Origin: UBA1573 sp034005165
GTDB taxonomy: Bacteria; Pseudomonadota; Alphaproteobacteria; Micavibrionales; Micavibrionaceae
Length of the DNA stretch: 64,000 bases
Assembly: GCA_034005165.1 (NCBI GenBank)
Contig: JAVEVE010000001.1
Location: 434,001-498,000, forward strand
Reading direction: 5' to 3'
The position numbers and the translations under genes were made by a program. Every line of letters begins with the position of its first letter. Position 1 is the stretch's first letter. The notes under the pieces are model-generated. The model had not been told where the DNA came from. It worked only from the letters and a program-made list of their open reading frames with translations, and did not search any database. This document shows positions 1-9,018 of this stretch, one piece after another.

Positions 1-1644
1 GTAATGCTCGATCAGAATACCGATAAAGCGCTCGATAGCACCAAGGATCGCACGGTGCAACATGACAGGACGGTGTCGCGCCCCGTCTTCTCCTACATAT
101 TCCGCATCAAGACGTTCAGGTAAGTTAAAGTCCAACTGGATTGTACCGCACTGCCAGCTCCGCCCGATAGCGTCCATCAAATGGAACTCGACTTTCGGAC
201 CATAGAATGCACCCTCACCCGGCAGATCTTCATATTCAAGACCTTCTGCTTCCAGAGCATCACGCAGCCCCTTCTCGGCCCTATCCCACAGCTCATCAGA
301 CCCGACGCGCTTGCTTTCGTCAGGGCGCAGAGCCAACTTGACTTTCAAACGATCACGAGGAAATCCCAGATCTTCGTAAATCCCGATCTGGAGCTTGAAG
401 TAGCGCAAAGCTTCCTGCGTAATTTGGTCTTCACGGCAGAAGATGTGCGCATCATCTTGCGTAAAGCCACGCAAACGCATAATCCCATGCATCGCGCCGG
501 ACGCTTCATTTCTATGGCAGCACCCGAACTCGGAAAGGCGCAGAGGTAAATCACGATAGCTCTTGATCCCTTGCTTGAATATCTGTACGTGCGCAGGACA
601 ATTCATCGGCTTTACACCAAGATATTTCTCGTCACCAAGATTAACCTTGAACATATTGTCGCCATACAAATCCCAGTGCCCGGAAGCCTTGAACAAAGAA
701 CTATCATACAGGATAGGTGTCTTAACTTCGCGATACCCGTCATTGAGGAAGCGTCCTCTCAGGAAACTTTCAATAGTTCTGAAAAGAGTCCATCCGCGAG
801 GATGCCAGAAAATATTCCCGGCAGACTCTTCCTGTTGGTGGAACAATTTCATTTCCTTACCCAAGCGGCGATGATCCCTGCGCTCGGCTTCTTCGAGCAT
901 ATGCAGATAAGCATCAAGTTCTTTCTGGTTTCTCCATGCTGTCCCGTAAATACGTTGCAGCATCGGATTTTTGGCATCACCACGCCAATAAGCACCGGCA
1001 ACACTCATCAATTTGAAGGATGTTCCCACTTTACCGGTACTCGGCAAGTGCGGGCCTCGGCATAAATCAAGCCAATCCCCCTGACGATAAATGCTGATCG
1101 GTTCACCCTCAGGCAACGCTTCGATCAACTCGACCTTGAACAGCTCACCCTTCTCCTTAAAGAAAGAAATTGCCTTTTCTTTGGACCAGACCTCACGAAC
1201 AAAATTTTCATTCTTCGCGATAATATCACGCATCTTGGCTTCGATCTTGGACAGGTCTTCAGGAGTAAACGGCTCTGACTTATGGAAGTCATAATAGAAT
1301 CCGTTCTCGATAGACGGGCCGATTGTAACTTGCGTATTCGGGAACAAAACCTGGACGGCCTCGGCCATCACGTGTGCCGTATCATGGCGGATCAATTCCA
1401 AAGCCAGATCATGATCACGCGTCAAAATCTCGACAACATTGCCATCCTGCAGTTCAGTAGCCAAATCACAGACTTTTCCGTCAACTTTCAAGGCAATAGC
1501 TGCCGCTCCTAAGGATTTAGCAATTTTAGAGGCCAATTCGCCGCCTGTAGTCCCGGTAGGTACCGCCATGGTTTTACCGTCAGGCAAAACAACACTGATA
1601 TTGGCATCTACTTTTTCTTGGGCAGCTTCTTGTATGTTTGACAT
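1..1644 (-). CDS. thrS: Threonyl-tRNA synthetase, 5' part (runs off window)
   Basis: Class II aminoacyl-tRNA synthetase that charges tRNA-Thr in the cytoplasm. About 548 codons are visible, and the gene continues beyond base 1, so the C-terminal anticodon-binding domain is missing here. In order one sees an N-terminal TGS domain (about residues 1-75), the editing/second domain with HDTAH near residue 88 and CRGPH further on, then the catalytic core with KPMNCPAH, the motif 2 stretch HRNEASGAMHG and the motif 3 stretch HRAILGAIERF. The ATG at 1644-1642 is preceded by AAAGAGAG at a usable distance. No T-box or other leader is visible upstream. It is transcribed away from the YbbP-like gene region as a separate leftward unit. 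Confidence 0.97.
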   Translation of the reverse strand, partial: MSNIQEAAQEKVDANISVVLPDGKTMAVPTGTTGGELASKIAKSLGAAAIALKVDGKVCDLATELQDGNVVEILTRDHDLALELIRHDTAHVMAEAVQVLFPNTQVTIGPSIENGFYYDFHKSEPFTPEDLSKIEAKMRDIIAKNENFVREVWSKEKAISFFKEKGELFKVELIEALPEGEPISIYRQGDWLDLCRGPHLPSTGKVGTSFKLMSVAGAYWRGDAKNPMLQRIYGTAWRNQKELDAYLHMLEEAERRDHRRLGKEMKLFHQQEESAGNIFWHPRGWTLFRTIESFLRGRFLNDGYREVKTPILYDSSLFKASGHWDLYGDNMFKVNLGDEKYLGVKPMNCPAHVQIFKQGIKSYRDLPLRLSEFGCCHRNEASGAMHGIMRLRGFTQDDAHIFCREDQITQEALRYFKLQIGIYEDLGFPRDRLKVKLALRPDESKRVGSDELWDRAEKGLRDALEAEGLEYEDLPGEGAFYGPKVEFHLMDAIGRSWQCGTIQLDFNLPERLDAEYVGEDGARHRPVMLHRAILGAIERFIGILIEHY

Positions 1645-1945
1645 CTAATTACTCTCTTTTACATGTGAATTTTCCAAACAAATTTCTTCATAAATCACGA
1701 CAAAATATAAAGAATTTCAGGAAGTTAAATTACTAGCATGCGGGTCTTATAGATTTCAATGGAGAATAAACCTGAAAAAAATAAAAAATTGTGCCCTGAA
1801 AAATACATGCGGGAGATTCTCCGCCACAGAAATAGTATTTTATATATACATCAATAAGTTAACATTAAATACCTTTAAAATCATTTACGCCAAATGGACC
1901 TCCTTCAGATTTTAACCTGAAAGAGGCCACGAGGAACTATAGACT
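1645..1945. other. Intergenic region with one hairpin and no convincing gene
   Basis: This 301-bp A+T-rich gap separates the thrS start from the end of the YbbP-like permease gene. It must carry the thrS promoter. A hairpin at 1899-1926 (arms CCTCCTTCAG and CTGAAAGAGG, one mismatch) lies just past the permease stop and could end that transcript, but no T run follows it on the minus strand. A 32-codon plus-strand frame at 1759-1857 has no ribosome binding site and is probably chance. Confidence 0.5.
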
Positions 1946-4456
1946 TTATTCCTGAAGATACGACCGCACAGAATTTGATAGAACAGACTTCAACATCACA
2001 ATTCCGGTCAAAAATATAACCAACGCCCCGGATGAAACAATAACAATAGTTGTCATTGGGTAGAAATTCCAGCTCCAATCCATAAGGGGAACCATGACTC
2101 CCCAGCTAATCACCAACCCTAACCCGCCCGCCAGAAGAGCTGCAACGCCTCCCAGCATTAAAAATTCAAGACACAGACTTTTCAGTAACAGGGATTGAGG
2201 CGCACCCAGAACTTTCAGAATAACAGCATCGTAACTCCGGCGCATACGCGTTGCGAGTAACGCACCTGAAAGAACAAACACGCCTGTAACAAGGGCAAGA
2301 ATTGCCATGATCCTGACCGCCATCACCATTTGATCCAATAATAATTGAAGAGACTGAACAGCATCGGAAACACGCACCAGTGAGATATTCGGGAAAGATG
2401 CACTTATCTTTTTCTGCAAATCTGCTTCCGCCTCGGGCGGCGCAACAACTGTCGCAAGCCAATTATGCGGTGCGGCTTCCAAAACACCCGGAGAGAAAGT
2501 AATCGCAAAATTGATGGTAAAATTCGTCCAGTTTACCTCGCGAACATTCGCAATAGTCGCAGTAATGTCACGCCCAAGAATAGTCACGGTGATTGTATCT
2601 CCTGGCTTCACACCAAACCCACGCTCGACATCATCAACCACAGAGACAAGAGGCGGACCTTTATAATCCGTTGGCCACCATTCACCTGCAGTAATCTCGC
2701 TATGTGCAGGCTGCTCGCTCAGATAAGTGAATCCTCGATCATTTTGTAACAACCATCTCTCTCTCGCATCCTTCAAAGCCTTATCCGCCGGAATTCCGTT
2801 CACAGCCTTGATCCGCCCGCGTAAGTTCGGGGTCATCACCAAATTCGATGCCGAAGAAAAGGAAGAAATGCCGGAAACAAATGCATCTTTCTGCTCTGGC
2901 TGGATATCGACAAAGAAAAATGCCGGCGCATCCTTGGGCATATTTTCGGTCAAAATTCCGCGAAGGTTCCTGTCAATCAACGTAATGCCCGACAGAACAG
3001 TCAACCCTATCCCGATAGACACAAGTGTCAGAACGGTTGCATTTCGTGCTCCGCCCAGATTGATCAAAGCCAAACGCGGCATCAGGGCAGATCGCCCTGC
3101 CCGTTTACCTGAAAAAATAGAAATCATATGCCCCAATGTCATATAAATCATAAAACACACAAATGCTCCGCCGATAAAACTCAGTGCAATTTTTTGATCT
3201 GTCGCAGTTATAAAAATGAAAACCACCAGTTCAATTGCAAGAAGCGCCATGACGATCAACAGATCAAATGATGGCCTTTCATTAGCTTCTGCAACGCCTT
3301 GACGAAAAAGAATGAGCGGTGATGTCCTCTCCGCTTGACCGAAAGGCCATAAAGCAAAAAGCCACATCGTCAGAACGGAGAAAACTGCAGGAATAGCAAA
3401 CCCAAGGAACTTATAATGAAGAACAATCGGGAACGGCAAGAAGTCACGAACGAAGTTCAAACCAATCCATGGCAGGATAGCTCCTAGTGCCAATCCGATG
3501 CTCACACCAATCAAGGTTACAATCGAAATTTGCCAGAAATACACCGCCCGCAACAAACGCTGCGGGGTGCCAACCATTTTGTAAATGGCAATTGATGTCA
3601 AGCGCGCTTCAAAATATGTACGAAGACCATTGGCAATTCCGATACCGCCAATCAGCAAGGCAGACAAACCAACCAAAGTCAGAAACTGCAAAATATTATT
3701 CACAAAGCGTTGAATGCTGGGTGACGCATTTTCATGTGTTGTCAATCGCCATGTTGCATCAGGAAAGGCATCCTTAAAAACATCTTCCTTCAACTCTGTC
3801 CCTTCAGGCCATTTAACACGCAACTGATATGTAATCAGGCTCCCCGGATTTTCCAGACCTGTTTTGGAAAAGTTCTCTCGAGAGAGAAGAACGCGCGGAG
3901 CCAATGCAAAACGCCCACCGCCGGCCCGATCCGGTTCATTTTTAATCCATCCGGTAACGGGCAACACGACCTGCCCTATCTGGACAGTCCCGTCTTCGTA
4001 AAAGCTTAATTTATCCCGCAATGACGGGTCTAATAGCGCGCCACGGTTAATCGCTGCCTCAAAATCTCCTCCGGATTCCAGATCAAACGTTCCGTACAAA
4101 GGATAAGCCTGATCTACGACCTTTAGTTCGACCAGAGCAGATGCTTCTGTCTCAGGGTTGATAATCATGGGCCGCAGCTCGACGGACTCGGATAAGGAAG
4201 CACCTTTGGACACAAGCCATTCCCGCTCTGCCTCGCCGATCGGGGAATAAATCTGGCGTGCAATCCAATCAGCTCCGAGAATAACTCTCCCGTTTTGCTG
4301 GATGCTGCTCAATATGCTACCCGCCATAATCTGGACTGTTGTTATAGCGGCCAATCCGATAATCAGACAAATCAAAACCAGAATAAACGATGACCACGCG
4401 CCTCGAATATCCCGCAGCGCCCATCTTAATCCAAGAAAAGTCTCCGATAGCGTCAT
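1946..4456 (-). CDS. FtsX-type ABC transporter permease, YbbP-like
   Basis: A large inner-membrane permease of 836 residues, the size of the YbbP family. It has an N-terminal membrane segment (about residues 18-42), a long extracytoplasmic domain, then a bundle of FtsX-type membrane segments between about 250 and 460, a second soluble domain, and three more membrane segments in the last 130 residues. I start it at the ATG 4456, which overlaps the ATPase stop as ATGA, rather than at an upstream GTG. Translational coupling to the ATPase gene and a TesA-like esterase next door match the ybbA-ybbP-tesA neighbourhood known from other proteobacteria. The transported substrate is unknown; export or extraction of lipid-linked compounds is often suggested for the family. 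Confidence 0.88.
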   Translation of the reverse strand: MTLSETFLGLRWALRDIRGAWSSFILVLICLIIGLAAITTVQIMAGSILSSIQQNGRVILGADWIARQIYSPIGEAEREWLVSKGASLSESVELRPMIINPETEASALVELKVVDQAYPLYGTFDLESGGDFEAAINRGALLDPSLRDKLSFYEDGTVQIGQVVLPVTGWIKNEPDRAGGGRFALAPRVLLSRENFSKTGLENPGSLITYQLRVKWPEGTELKEDVFKDAFPDATWRLTTHENASPSIQRFVNNILQFLTLVGLSALLIGGIGIANGLRTYFEARLTSIAIYKMVGTPQRLLRAVYFWQISIVTLIGVSIGLALGAILPWIGLNFVRDFLPFPIVLHYKFLGFAIPAVFSVLTMWLFALWPFGQAERTSPLILFRQGVAEANERPSFDLLIVMALLAIELVVFIFITATDQKIALSFIGGAFVCFMIYMTLGHMISIFSGKRAGRSALMPRLALINLGGARNATVLTLVSIGIGLTVLSGITLIDRNLRGILTENMPKDAPAFFFVDIQPEQKDAFVSGISSFSSASNLVMTPNLRGRIKAVNGIPADKALKDARERWLLQNDRGFTYLSEQPAHSEITAGEWWPTDYKGPPLVSVVDDVERGFGVKPGDTITVTILGRDITATIANVREVNWTNFTINFAITFSPGVLEAAPHNWLATVVAPPEAEADLQKKISASFPNISLVRVSDAVQSLQLLLDQMVMAVRIMAILALVTGVFVLSGALLATRMRRSYDAVILKVLGAPQSLLLKSLCLEFLMLGGVAALLAGGLGLVISWGVMVPLMDWSWNFYPMTTIVIVSSGALVIFLTGIVMLKSVLSNSVRSYLQE

Positions 4457-5145
4457 GCCGCGCCACCTGTTACATCTGTGATTTTTCCATCCAGAATATG
4501 AACCTGCATAGCGCACCGCTCTGCCAGAACAGGATCATGCGTAATCAACAACAATGTCGCGTTCTGATCTCTGACGTGATTTTCAAGTAACTCCATAACA
4601 CGCCGCCCATTTTCCTGATCAAGATTTCCGGTTGGCTCATCCGCCAATAATAGCGGTGGATCAACAGCAATTGCACGTCCCAATGCCACACGTTGCTGCT
4701 CCCCTCCAGACAAAGCCCCCGGCAAATGGTCCAATCGGTGTCCAAGCCCAAGACGCTCAAGAATAGTGGCTGATTTTTCACGAGCATTCACAATATTTTC
4801 GCCTTTAAGCTCTAAGGGGACGGACACATTTTCCAGAGCTGTCTGGGAGGGAAGAAGATGAAAATTCTGGAAGATAATTCCAAGGTTCTTTTGCCGCCAA
4901 TCCGTCATCTGACGTTCCTGCCCAAGCGGCAAATTTTTGCCATCAAAAACAATTTGCCCGCTGGATACAGGAAGCAATCCTGCGCAAGCCATCAGCAACG
5001 TGGTCTTTCCCGACCCGGAAGGCCCAACAATCGCCACCATTTTACCTCGCGGAACATCCAGATCAATTTTATCAAGAATAGGGAGACTTTTCCCCTTGTT
5101 ATCAAAGGAAACCGATATAGACTTTAATTGAAGGAGATTTTGCAT
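4453..5145 (-). CDS. ABC transporter ATPase, YbbA/LolD-like
   Basis: A 230-residue nucleotide-binding subunit for the YbbP-like permease encoded directly downstream. Walker A GPSGSGKTT lies at about residues 41-49, the signature LSGGEQQRV and Walker B LLLADEPTGNLD follow in the second half, and the switch histidine is in LLITHD. I choose ATG 5145 because homologous domains begin about there; an upstream TTG at 5220 would add 25 residues without family character. The ATG at 5145 overlaps the first possible ATG of the divergent esterase (5144) by two bases, so the real start or the promoter arrangement of one of the two genes must differ from the simplest reading. Confidence 0.9.
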   Translation of the reverse strand: MQNLLQLKSISVSFDNKGKSLPILDKIDLDVPRGKMVAIVGPSGSGKTTLLMACAGLLPVSSGQIVFDGKNLPLGQERQMTDWRQKNLGIIFQNFHLLPSQTALENVSVPLELKGENIVNAREKSATILERLGLGHRLDHLPGALSGGEQQRVALGRAIAVDPPLLLADEPTGNLDQENGRRVMELLENHVRDQNATLLLITHDPVLAERCAMQVHILDGKITDVTGGAA

Positions 5146-5872
5146 GAGAAAACAGTTCGCACCTGTTGCTGTCGTTATGAATTCAAGCCTTACCAGACCA
5201 GAATCTGATATAGACTGCAATCCGTATAAATCAATTATATTTCATAACCTTACCCTGATTTTTCTTCTGACACTTTGCACATTTTTTATGATGATCTCCT
5301 CACAAGCCTCCGCCGCTGAAAAAAGAGTAGTGATTTTGGGAGATAGCCTGACTGCGGGGTACGGCCTCGAAAATGGGCAATCTTTTCCGGACCAACTCCA
5401 GATGGCGCTCCGCAATGACGGATTAGGAGTCACAATAGACAATGCCGGCGTATCCGGAGACACAACCGCAGGCGGCCTCTCCAGACTGGACTGGGCCGTT
5501 GATAATCCTCCCAAGCCCGATCTCGTGATCGTTGCCCTCGGCGCAAATGATATGCTACGTGGTATTGACGTGAAAGTAACGAAAGACAATCTCTCGAAAA
5601 TACTAGAAAGATTGAAAGAAAAAGAAATAACAACATTATTGGCAGGCATGAAAGCCCCGACGCAATACACGCTCCTCTTCCAGAATAAATTCGATGCAAT
5701 TTATCCTGAACTGGCGAAAGAATATGATGTTGCTCTCTATCCGTTCTTTCTGGATGGCGTAGCCCTCAACCCCGATCTTAATCAGGCAGACGGCATTCAC
5801 CCCAATCAAAAAGGTGTCGCGATCATGGTCGAAAACATGAAGCCACTGGTCAAGGAAATTCTTGAGAAATAA
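5144..5872 (+). CDS. tesA: Exported SGNH esterase/lysophospholipase, TesA-like
   Basis: A periplasmic SGNH-family hydrolase related to TesA/arylesterase, acting on acyl esters or lysophospholipids. Block I is ILGDSLTAGYGL with the nucleophile Ser, block III is LGANDMLRG, and the Asp/His pair is in DGIHPNQKG near the C-terminus. A hydrophobic signal segment ending in SSQASA lies unusually far from the first ATG. The start is therefore unsure: ATG 5144 has AAGGAG seven bases upstream, but that string also encodes the start of the divergent ATPase, so ATG 5177 is an alternative. Its position beside the YbbA/YbbP-like genes is the classical arrangement. Confidence 0.9.
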   Translation: MRKQFAPVAVVMNSSLTRPESDIDCNPYKSIIFHNLTLIFLLTLCTFFMMISSQASAAEKRVVILGDSLTAGYGLENGQSFPDQLQMALRNDGLGVTIDNAGVSGDTTAGGLSRLDWAVDNPPKPDLVIVALGANDMLRGIDVKVTKDNLSKILERLKEKEITTLLAGMKAPTQYTLLFQNKFDAIYPELAKEYDVALYPFFLDGVALNPDLNQADGIHPNQKGVAIMVENMKPLVKEILEK

Positions 5873-5878
5873 GGACTG

Positions 5879-6075
5879 CTACGGATAAACACGAACCAGC
5901 TCTTTAATAGGCCGCCATATGGATTGTGATGTTGATTTTCCGATTTCAAGAGGGAGCCCCACTCTGCCGATAAACTTGACCTGCCTGACATCATTACCCG
6001 ACAACCCTTCAAACCGCCTCAACGATCTCGCTGCCCGCTTCCGCCCGTTCAAGAGTATCAAGGAGAACTTCAGAA
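5879..6075 (-). pseudogene. Nitroreductase C-terminal remnant, frameshifted
   Basis: Directly behind the ThiF-like stop codon the minus strand has a short frame encoding VNSEVLLDTLERAEAGSEIV that ends at a TGA. The text continues in the next frame with FEGLSGNDVRQ, then VKFIGRVGLPLE, and WRPIKELVRVYP at the stop. The RVG and PRRP-like spacing resembles the C-terminus of nitroreductase-fold proteins. Such domains are known next to or fused with ThiF-like E1 domains, for example in Rv1355c-type proteins of mycobacteria. The rest of the nitroreductase is absent. I read this as the tail of a deleted and frameshifted gene; a short real protein cannot be excluded. Confidence 0.45.
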
Positions 6076-6957
6076 TTAACCACGAGCCCTCTTCTGACGT
6101 GCGAGAATGAATTTCACAAAACAAATCTTCAATTTTTGCAGTGGGTTTTTATTTCCGAAGGGAATCCATGTTTTCTCTATACGATTAAGATAAGCATCAA
6201 AATGCATTCCGCAAGGAGCATAAATTACTTGCCCGCGACCCAATAATATTTTGAGAGCATTGGTACAGGCAACGCCAGCTGCCAGATCAATGCCCATAGG
6301 AGTAGACGGGGCTTTCCGTAAAGAAACATCAAATGTTCCTTCGCGGACCAAATACCTTTTCTGTAACATGCTAGGAGATAATCCTACTATAAATTTGATA
6401 ACCTGCGTTTCGAAAGTATCTTCTTCTTTGTAGTCAAAATACGAGTCATAACTCATGCCGTTTTTTGAGAAAATAACAACAGCAGTGCCCATGCCTGTCG
6501 GGGCAGCAGAAATTGCGGGAATCCCTTTCTCACGACACTTGGCAAACACTTTTCTACGAATATCCATGCAAAAGACATCCAGACTATCCACATATAAATC
6601 CACGCCCTCAAGAAACGCATCAATATTATCATCCGTAACCCCCTCGGAGAAACAAGTTGCTGAGGCTTCCGGATTGATGTCTTTAAGCATTTTGCGCATA
6701 ACATCCAGCTTAGGCGTATTCATTGTTGATGCAAACGCGCCTGCCTGCCTGTTGAGGTTTGGCCAATCAAATACGTCCATATCCGCAATAGAAAAATATG
6801 AGACCCCCAGCCTGGCCAATGTAATGAGATGGCTTCCGCCAACGCCGCCCAATCCGGCAATTGCCACCTTTTTGCCTTTAAGAATCAGCTGCTCGTCTTC
6901 TGTAACCCACCCAAGATTTCTCGAAAACGCAATAGCGTAATCAAACTCTGACATCAT
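6076..6957 (-). CDS. ThiF/E1-like adenylating enzyme
   Basis: A 293-residue protein of the ThiF/MoeB/E1 superfamily, whose members adenylate a C-terminal carboxylate or similar acyl group with ATP. The nucleotide-binding loop AGLGGVGGSHL lies at about residues 33-43, and the MDVFDWPNLNRQ stretch carries the conserved Asp, Asn and Arg of the ATP site. There is no pair of CxxC zinc motifs, which fits the non-canonical subgroup seen with nitroreductase domains. The start is ATG 6957 or 6954, after GAAAGAG. An ABC ATPase remnant runs into its start and a nitroreductase remnant follows its stop, so this gene may be the last intact member of a dying locus. No carrier protein for it is visible nearby. 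Confidence 0.8.
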   Translation of the reverse strand: MMSEFDYAIAFSRNLGWVTEDEQLILKGKKVAIAGLGGVGGSHLITLARLGVSYFSIADMDVFDWPNLNRQAGAFASTMNTPKLDVMRKMLKDINPEASATCFSEGVTDDNIDAFLEGVDLYVDSLDVFCMDIRRKVFAKCREKGIPAISAAPTGMGTAVVIFSKNGMSYDSYFDYKEEDTFETQVIKFIVGLSPSMLQKRYLVREGTFDVSLRKAPSTPMGIDLAAGVACTNALKILLGRGQVIYAPCGMHFDAYLNRIEKTWIPFGNKNPLQKLKICFVKFILARQKRARG

Positions 6958-7175
6958 GTACTCTTTCTCGTGTTTCTCCATAGATAATGCCATCCTCAAT
7001 ATGAAGGATCGCATCAGCATAATGTAATATCCGCCCATCATGTGTCACAATAATAGCCCCACATCATGCAGTTTTAACCATATCCCGTGACAACTCGACA
7101 ACTTTAGCCCCTGACTCCCCTTCCTTGTCGAACAACTCTTCAACACACCCCCTCCAATAAATTAGCGCCCCGCGA
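6941..7175 (-). pseudogene. ABC-transporter ATPase C-terminal remnant with internal stop
   Basis: Reading the minus strand from about 7175 gives ELFDKEGESGAKVVEL, then SRDMVKTA, an in-frame TGA, and in the same frame CGAIIVTHDGRILHYADAIL followed by HIEDGIIYGE. This matches the end of DevA/MacB-type ABC ATPases: the LDKESG region after Walker B, the switch His in VTHD, and the closing D-x-ADRI-x-x-EDG stretch. Walker A and the signature are missing. The frame ends at a TGA (6943-6941) inside the ThiF-like coding sequence. A truncated ATPase with a premature stop is the best reading. Confidence 0.6.
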
Positions 7176-7418
7176 CAAAAGTCCTGTTGCGACTTTGTAT
7201 CGAGTTTTTAGCATTTAGGAGATCTCCTGATGAAGTGGCGAAAAAGACTGTCTGTCAGCTGAAAATAACAAAAATTCCTTTCAAAAAGTTAAATTGATAA
7301 ACCTTTATAAGAATTGCGCATATTTTTCATAGTAGTTTCATATATGTCATGATACATTCATAAACGTAGCCTTTAATATAAGAAGGCAAAAAAATCATAC
7401 GGAAATGGTTGGTGTAAT
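7176..7418. other. A+T-rich gap upstream of the acyltransferase gene
   Basis: Together with the ATPase remnant this forms a 461-bp stretch with no intact gene. The part from about 7240 is A+T rich and probably holds the promoter of the acyltransferase at 7419. I see no clear hairpin, repeat or small gene in it. Confidence 0.5.
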
Positions 7419-8270
7419 ATGGCAAGACATAGCCTCAAGGAAGGGTTCTTCTTCCTATGCGCAAATTATTGGGACAATATCAAAGAAACCTTCAACCTCA
7501 TGACGCACGCCTACAGGGTTCTTCCTGCCGAAAGCGAGCAGATGAAGCGAGAAGCCTTTAAAATCAGGCATAAAGTCTATTGTTCCGAACTCAAATATGA
7601 GGATACTCGCGAAACAGGAATGGAGGAAGACGAGTTTGACTCCCATTCATCTCATATGGTCTTATATAGCCGCTCTCATAAATCATATATAGGATGTGCC
7701 CGTTTGGTTCATGGGCGCCATAACGGAGTTGCAAAAGCGCTTCCCTTCGAACATCACTGCGAAAATCAAATCGATCATAAGATCCTGAATTCTATCAAGA
7801 ACAGCGGTCATGGATATGCAGAAGTCTCGCGGCTTGCGATTGAAAAGAGCTTTCGCAATATGGGGCAGAAGAAGGAAAGAAAATCCCTGTCTCGCCAAAA
7901 GAACTATAACGCCTTTGCGCTAATCTCACTTTATCTGGGTGTGCAAGCCATGGCCAAACAACAAGGGATCCGGTATTTGTTTGCCATCGTAGAACCCAGA
8001 CTGCTCAGAAACCTTCACCATCACAATGTTCCTGCAATCCAGATTGGAAAAGGTGTCGATCACAGAGGATTGCGCGTACCGATTATGATTGATGTTGAAG
8101 ATATCGAGCGTATTATTCCCTCTGCACTCAAAACCGTCTACAGCAACATCAAACGCGATATCAAGGAAGCAAAGCCTGCTTACACCGGAATCATGGAGGA
8201 AACCTTGGATATACCACCCCTCTATTCGACCGAAGAACAGGAACCTATGCATGAGAAAATGGCCCAATAA
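7419..8270 (+). CDS. PEP-CTERM/exosortase-type N-acyltransferase (FeeM/LuxI-like fold)
   Basis: A 283-residue GNAT-fold protein resembling the acyltransferases found with PEP-CTERM/exosortase loci and the N-acyl amino acid synthase FeeM, distant relatives of LuxI autoinducer synthases. Family marks are YRVLPAESE at 32-40, IRHKVYC at 49-55, an acidic EEDEFD stretch near 70, IGCARLVHG at 91-99 and YAEVSRLAI near 132. Such enzymes join an acyl chain, probably from acyl-ACP, to an amino group. No exosortase, PEP-CTERM substrate or LuxR regulator is encoded in this window. The start at ATG 7419 has only a weak Shine-Dalgarno; ATG 7500 is an alternative directly before the conserved region. Confidence 0.75.
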   Translation: MARHSLKEGFFFLCANYWDNIKETFNLMTHAYRVLPAESEQMKREAFKIRHKVYCSELKYEDTRETGMEEDEFDSHSSHMVLYSRSHKSYIGCARLVHGRHNGVAKALPFEHHCENQIDHKILNSIKNSGHGYAEVSRLAIEKSFRNMGQKKERKSLSRQKNYNAFALISLYLGVQAMAKQQGIRYLFAIVEPRLLRNLHHHNVPAIQIGKGVDHRGLRVPIMIDVEDIERIIPSALKTVYSNIKRDIKEAKPAYTGIMEETLDIPPLYSTEEQEPMHEKMAQ

Positions 8271-8283
8271 GGGCCATTTCTTT
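8257..8283 (+). terminator. Hairpin terminator overlapping the acyltransferase stop
   Basis: The inverted repeat AAATGGCCC/GGGCCATTT has a 5-base loop (8257-8279) and is followed by a short T-rich stretch. The loop contains the TAA stop of the acyltransferase gene. Confidence 0.7.
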
Positions 8284-8436
8284 ATGGAATTCGATTTTTC
8301 TTGACGAAAAAGAACCGATTCACATATATACATTCCCGAGAGTGATTTTAGTTTAAATATAGAAACAACTAAAGCCAGTGGTGGAGTATGAAAGAATACT
8401 GCAGGCTTCATAACCGAATAGTTTATGGAGACTATT

Positions 8437-8745
8437 ATGAGCAGTATATCTACATCCGCATTGATGGACGCAGTCCATCGTGCCATTAACGCAACCCAAC
8501 ACATTGAAGACTCTTTAACCAGCCGTAGCGGTGTCTACAGGATGCGCCAACACTTCGTTCAGGCACATGATGTGGCCCCTAATGCTGACCCGATCCCCTT
8601 ACTACGCTCCGCACGCAACGAAGCTAATTTTATGTATCCACATATGATTGAACGCGCCAAAGAAAACGCAGACTGCCCGGAACTCAACGCCTACGGCATA
8701 TTCTGTGGCGTTCTGAATTCAATTCCTGCCTGCTCCGTCAAATAG
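8437..8745 (+). CDS. Small hypothetical protein, 102 aa
   Basis: I do not recognise this protein. It starts best at ATG 8437, which has GGAG six bases upstream; an in-frame ATG at 8425 lacks a site. It is soluble, with no signal peptide or membrane segment, and looks mostly helical. It contains two cysteines near the C-terminus. It has its own intergenic spaces and a clear terminator behind it, so it is a single-gene unit between the acyltransferase and a chemoreceptor. Confidence 0.65.
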   Translation: MSSISTSALMDAVHRAINATQHIEDSLTSRSGVYRMRQHFVQAHDVAPNADPIPLLRSARNEANFMYPHMIERAKENADCPELNAYGIFCGVLNSIPACSVK

Positions 8746-8772
8746 TAGACACACAAGTTTTAGACAAGGGAG

Positions 8773-8800
8773 ATGGCCTGCATCATGTCAGGCCATTTTT
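8773..8800 (+). terminator. Rho-independent terminator of the 102-aa gene
   Basis: Stem ATGGCCTG/CAGGCCAT with an 8-base loop, running into five T residues. It lies 28 bases after the stop codon at 8745. Confidence 0.85.
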
Positions 8801-9018
8801 ATGAGAAAGATTATCGAAAAATAAAACGACAAATTCAAGCACCCCAGATCGCGAATGTCATTTAGCTTTTTTAACTATTTTATATTAGGATAACTTATGC
8901 TGCAGGACTTTGGTCCTTCAAATAACTATAGACGATCTGTCTGCGGATAAGTAAAATCTACATATCTGAGCATTCTGAGTAACTATATATAAGTAAATGC
9001 ACTTACAGGGGTTCCGGA

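Noticed and set aside
181..1512. Series of plus-strand frames of 67-164 codons
   Set aside because: All are shadows of thrS, whose conserved motifs are continuous on the minus strand.
1759..1857. Possible 32-codon gene between thrS and the YbbP-like gene
   Set aside because: No ribosome binding site, no known family and A-rich composition; only mentioned within the intergenic entry.
5131..5146. Perfect Shine-Dalgarno AAGGAG ahead of the esterase ATG 5144
   Set aside because: The same bases encode the first codons of the divergent ABC ATPase, so the match may be chance; the start is reported as uncertain instead.
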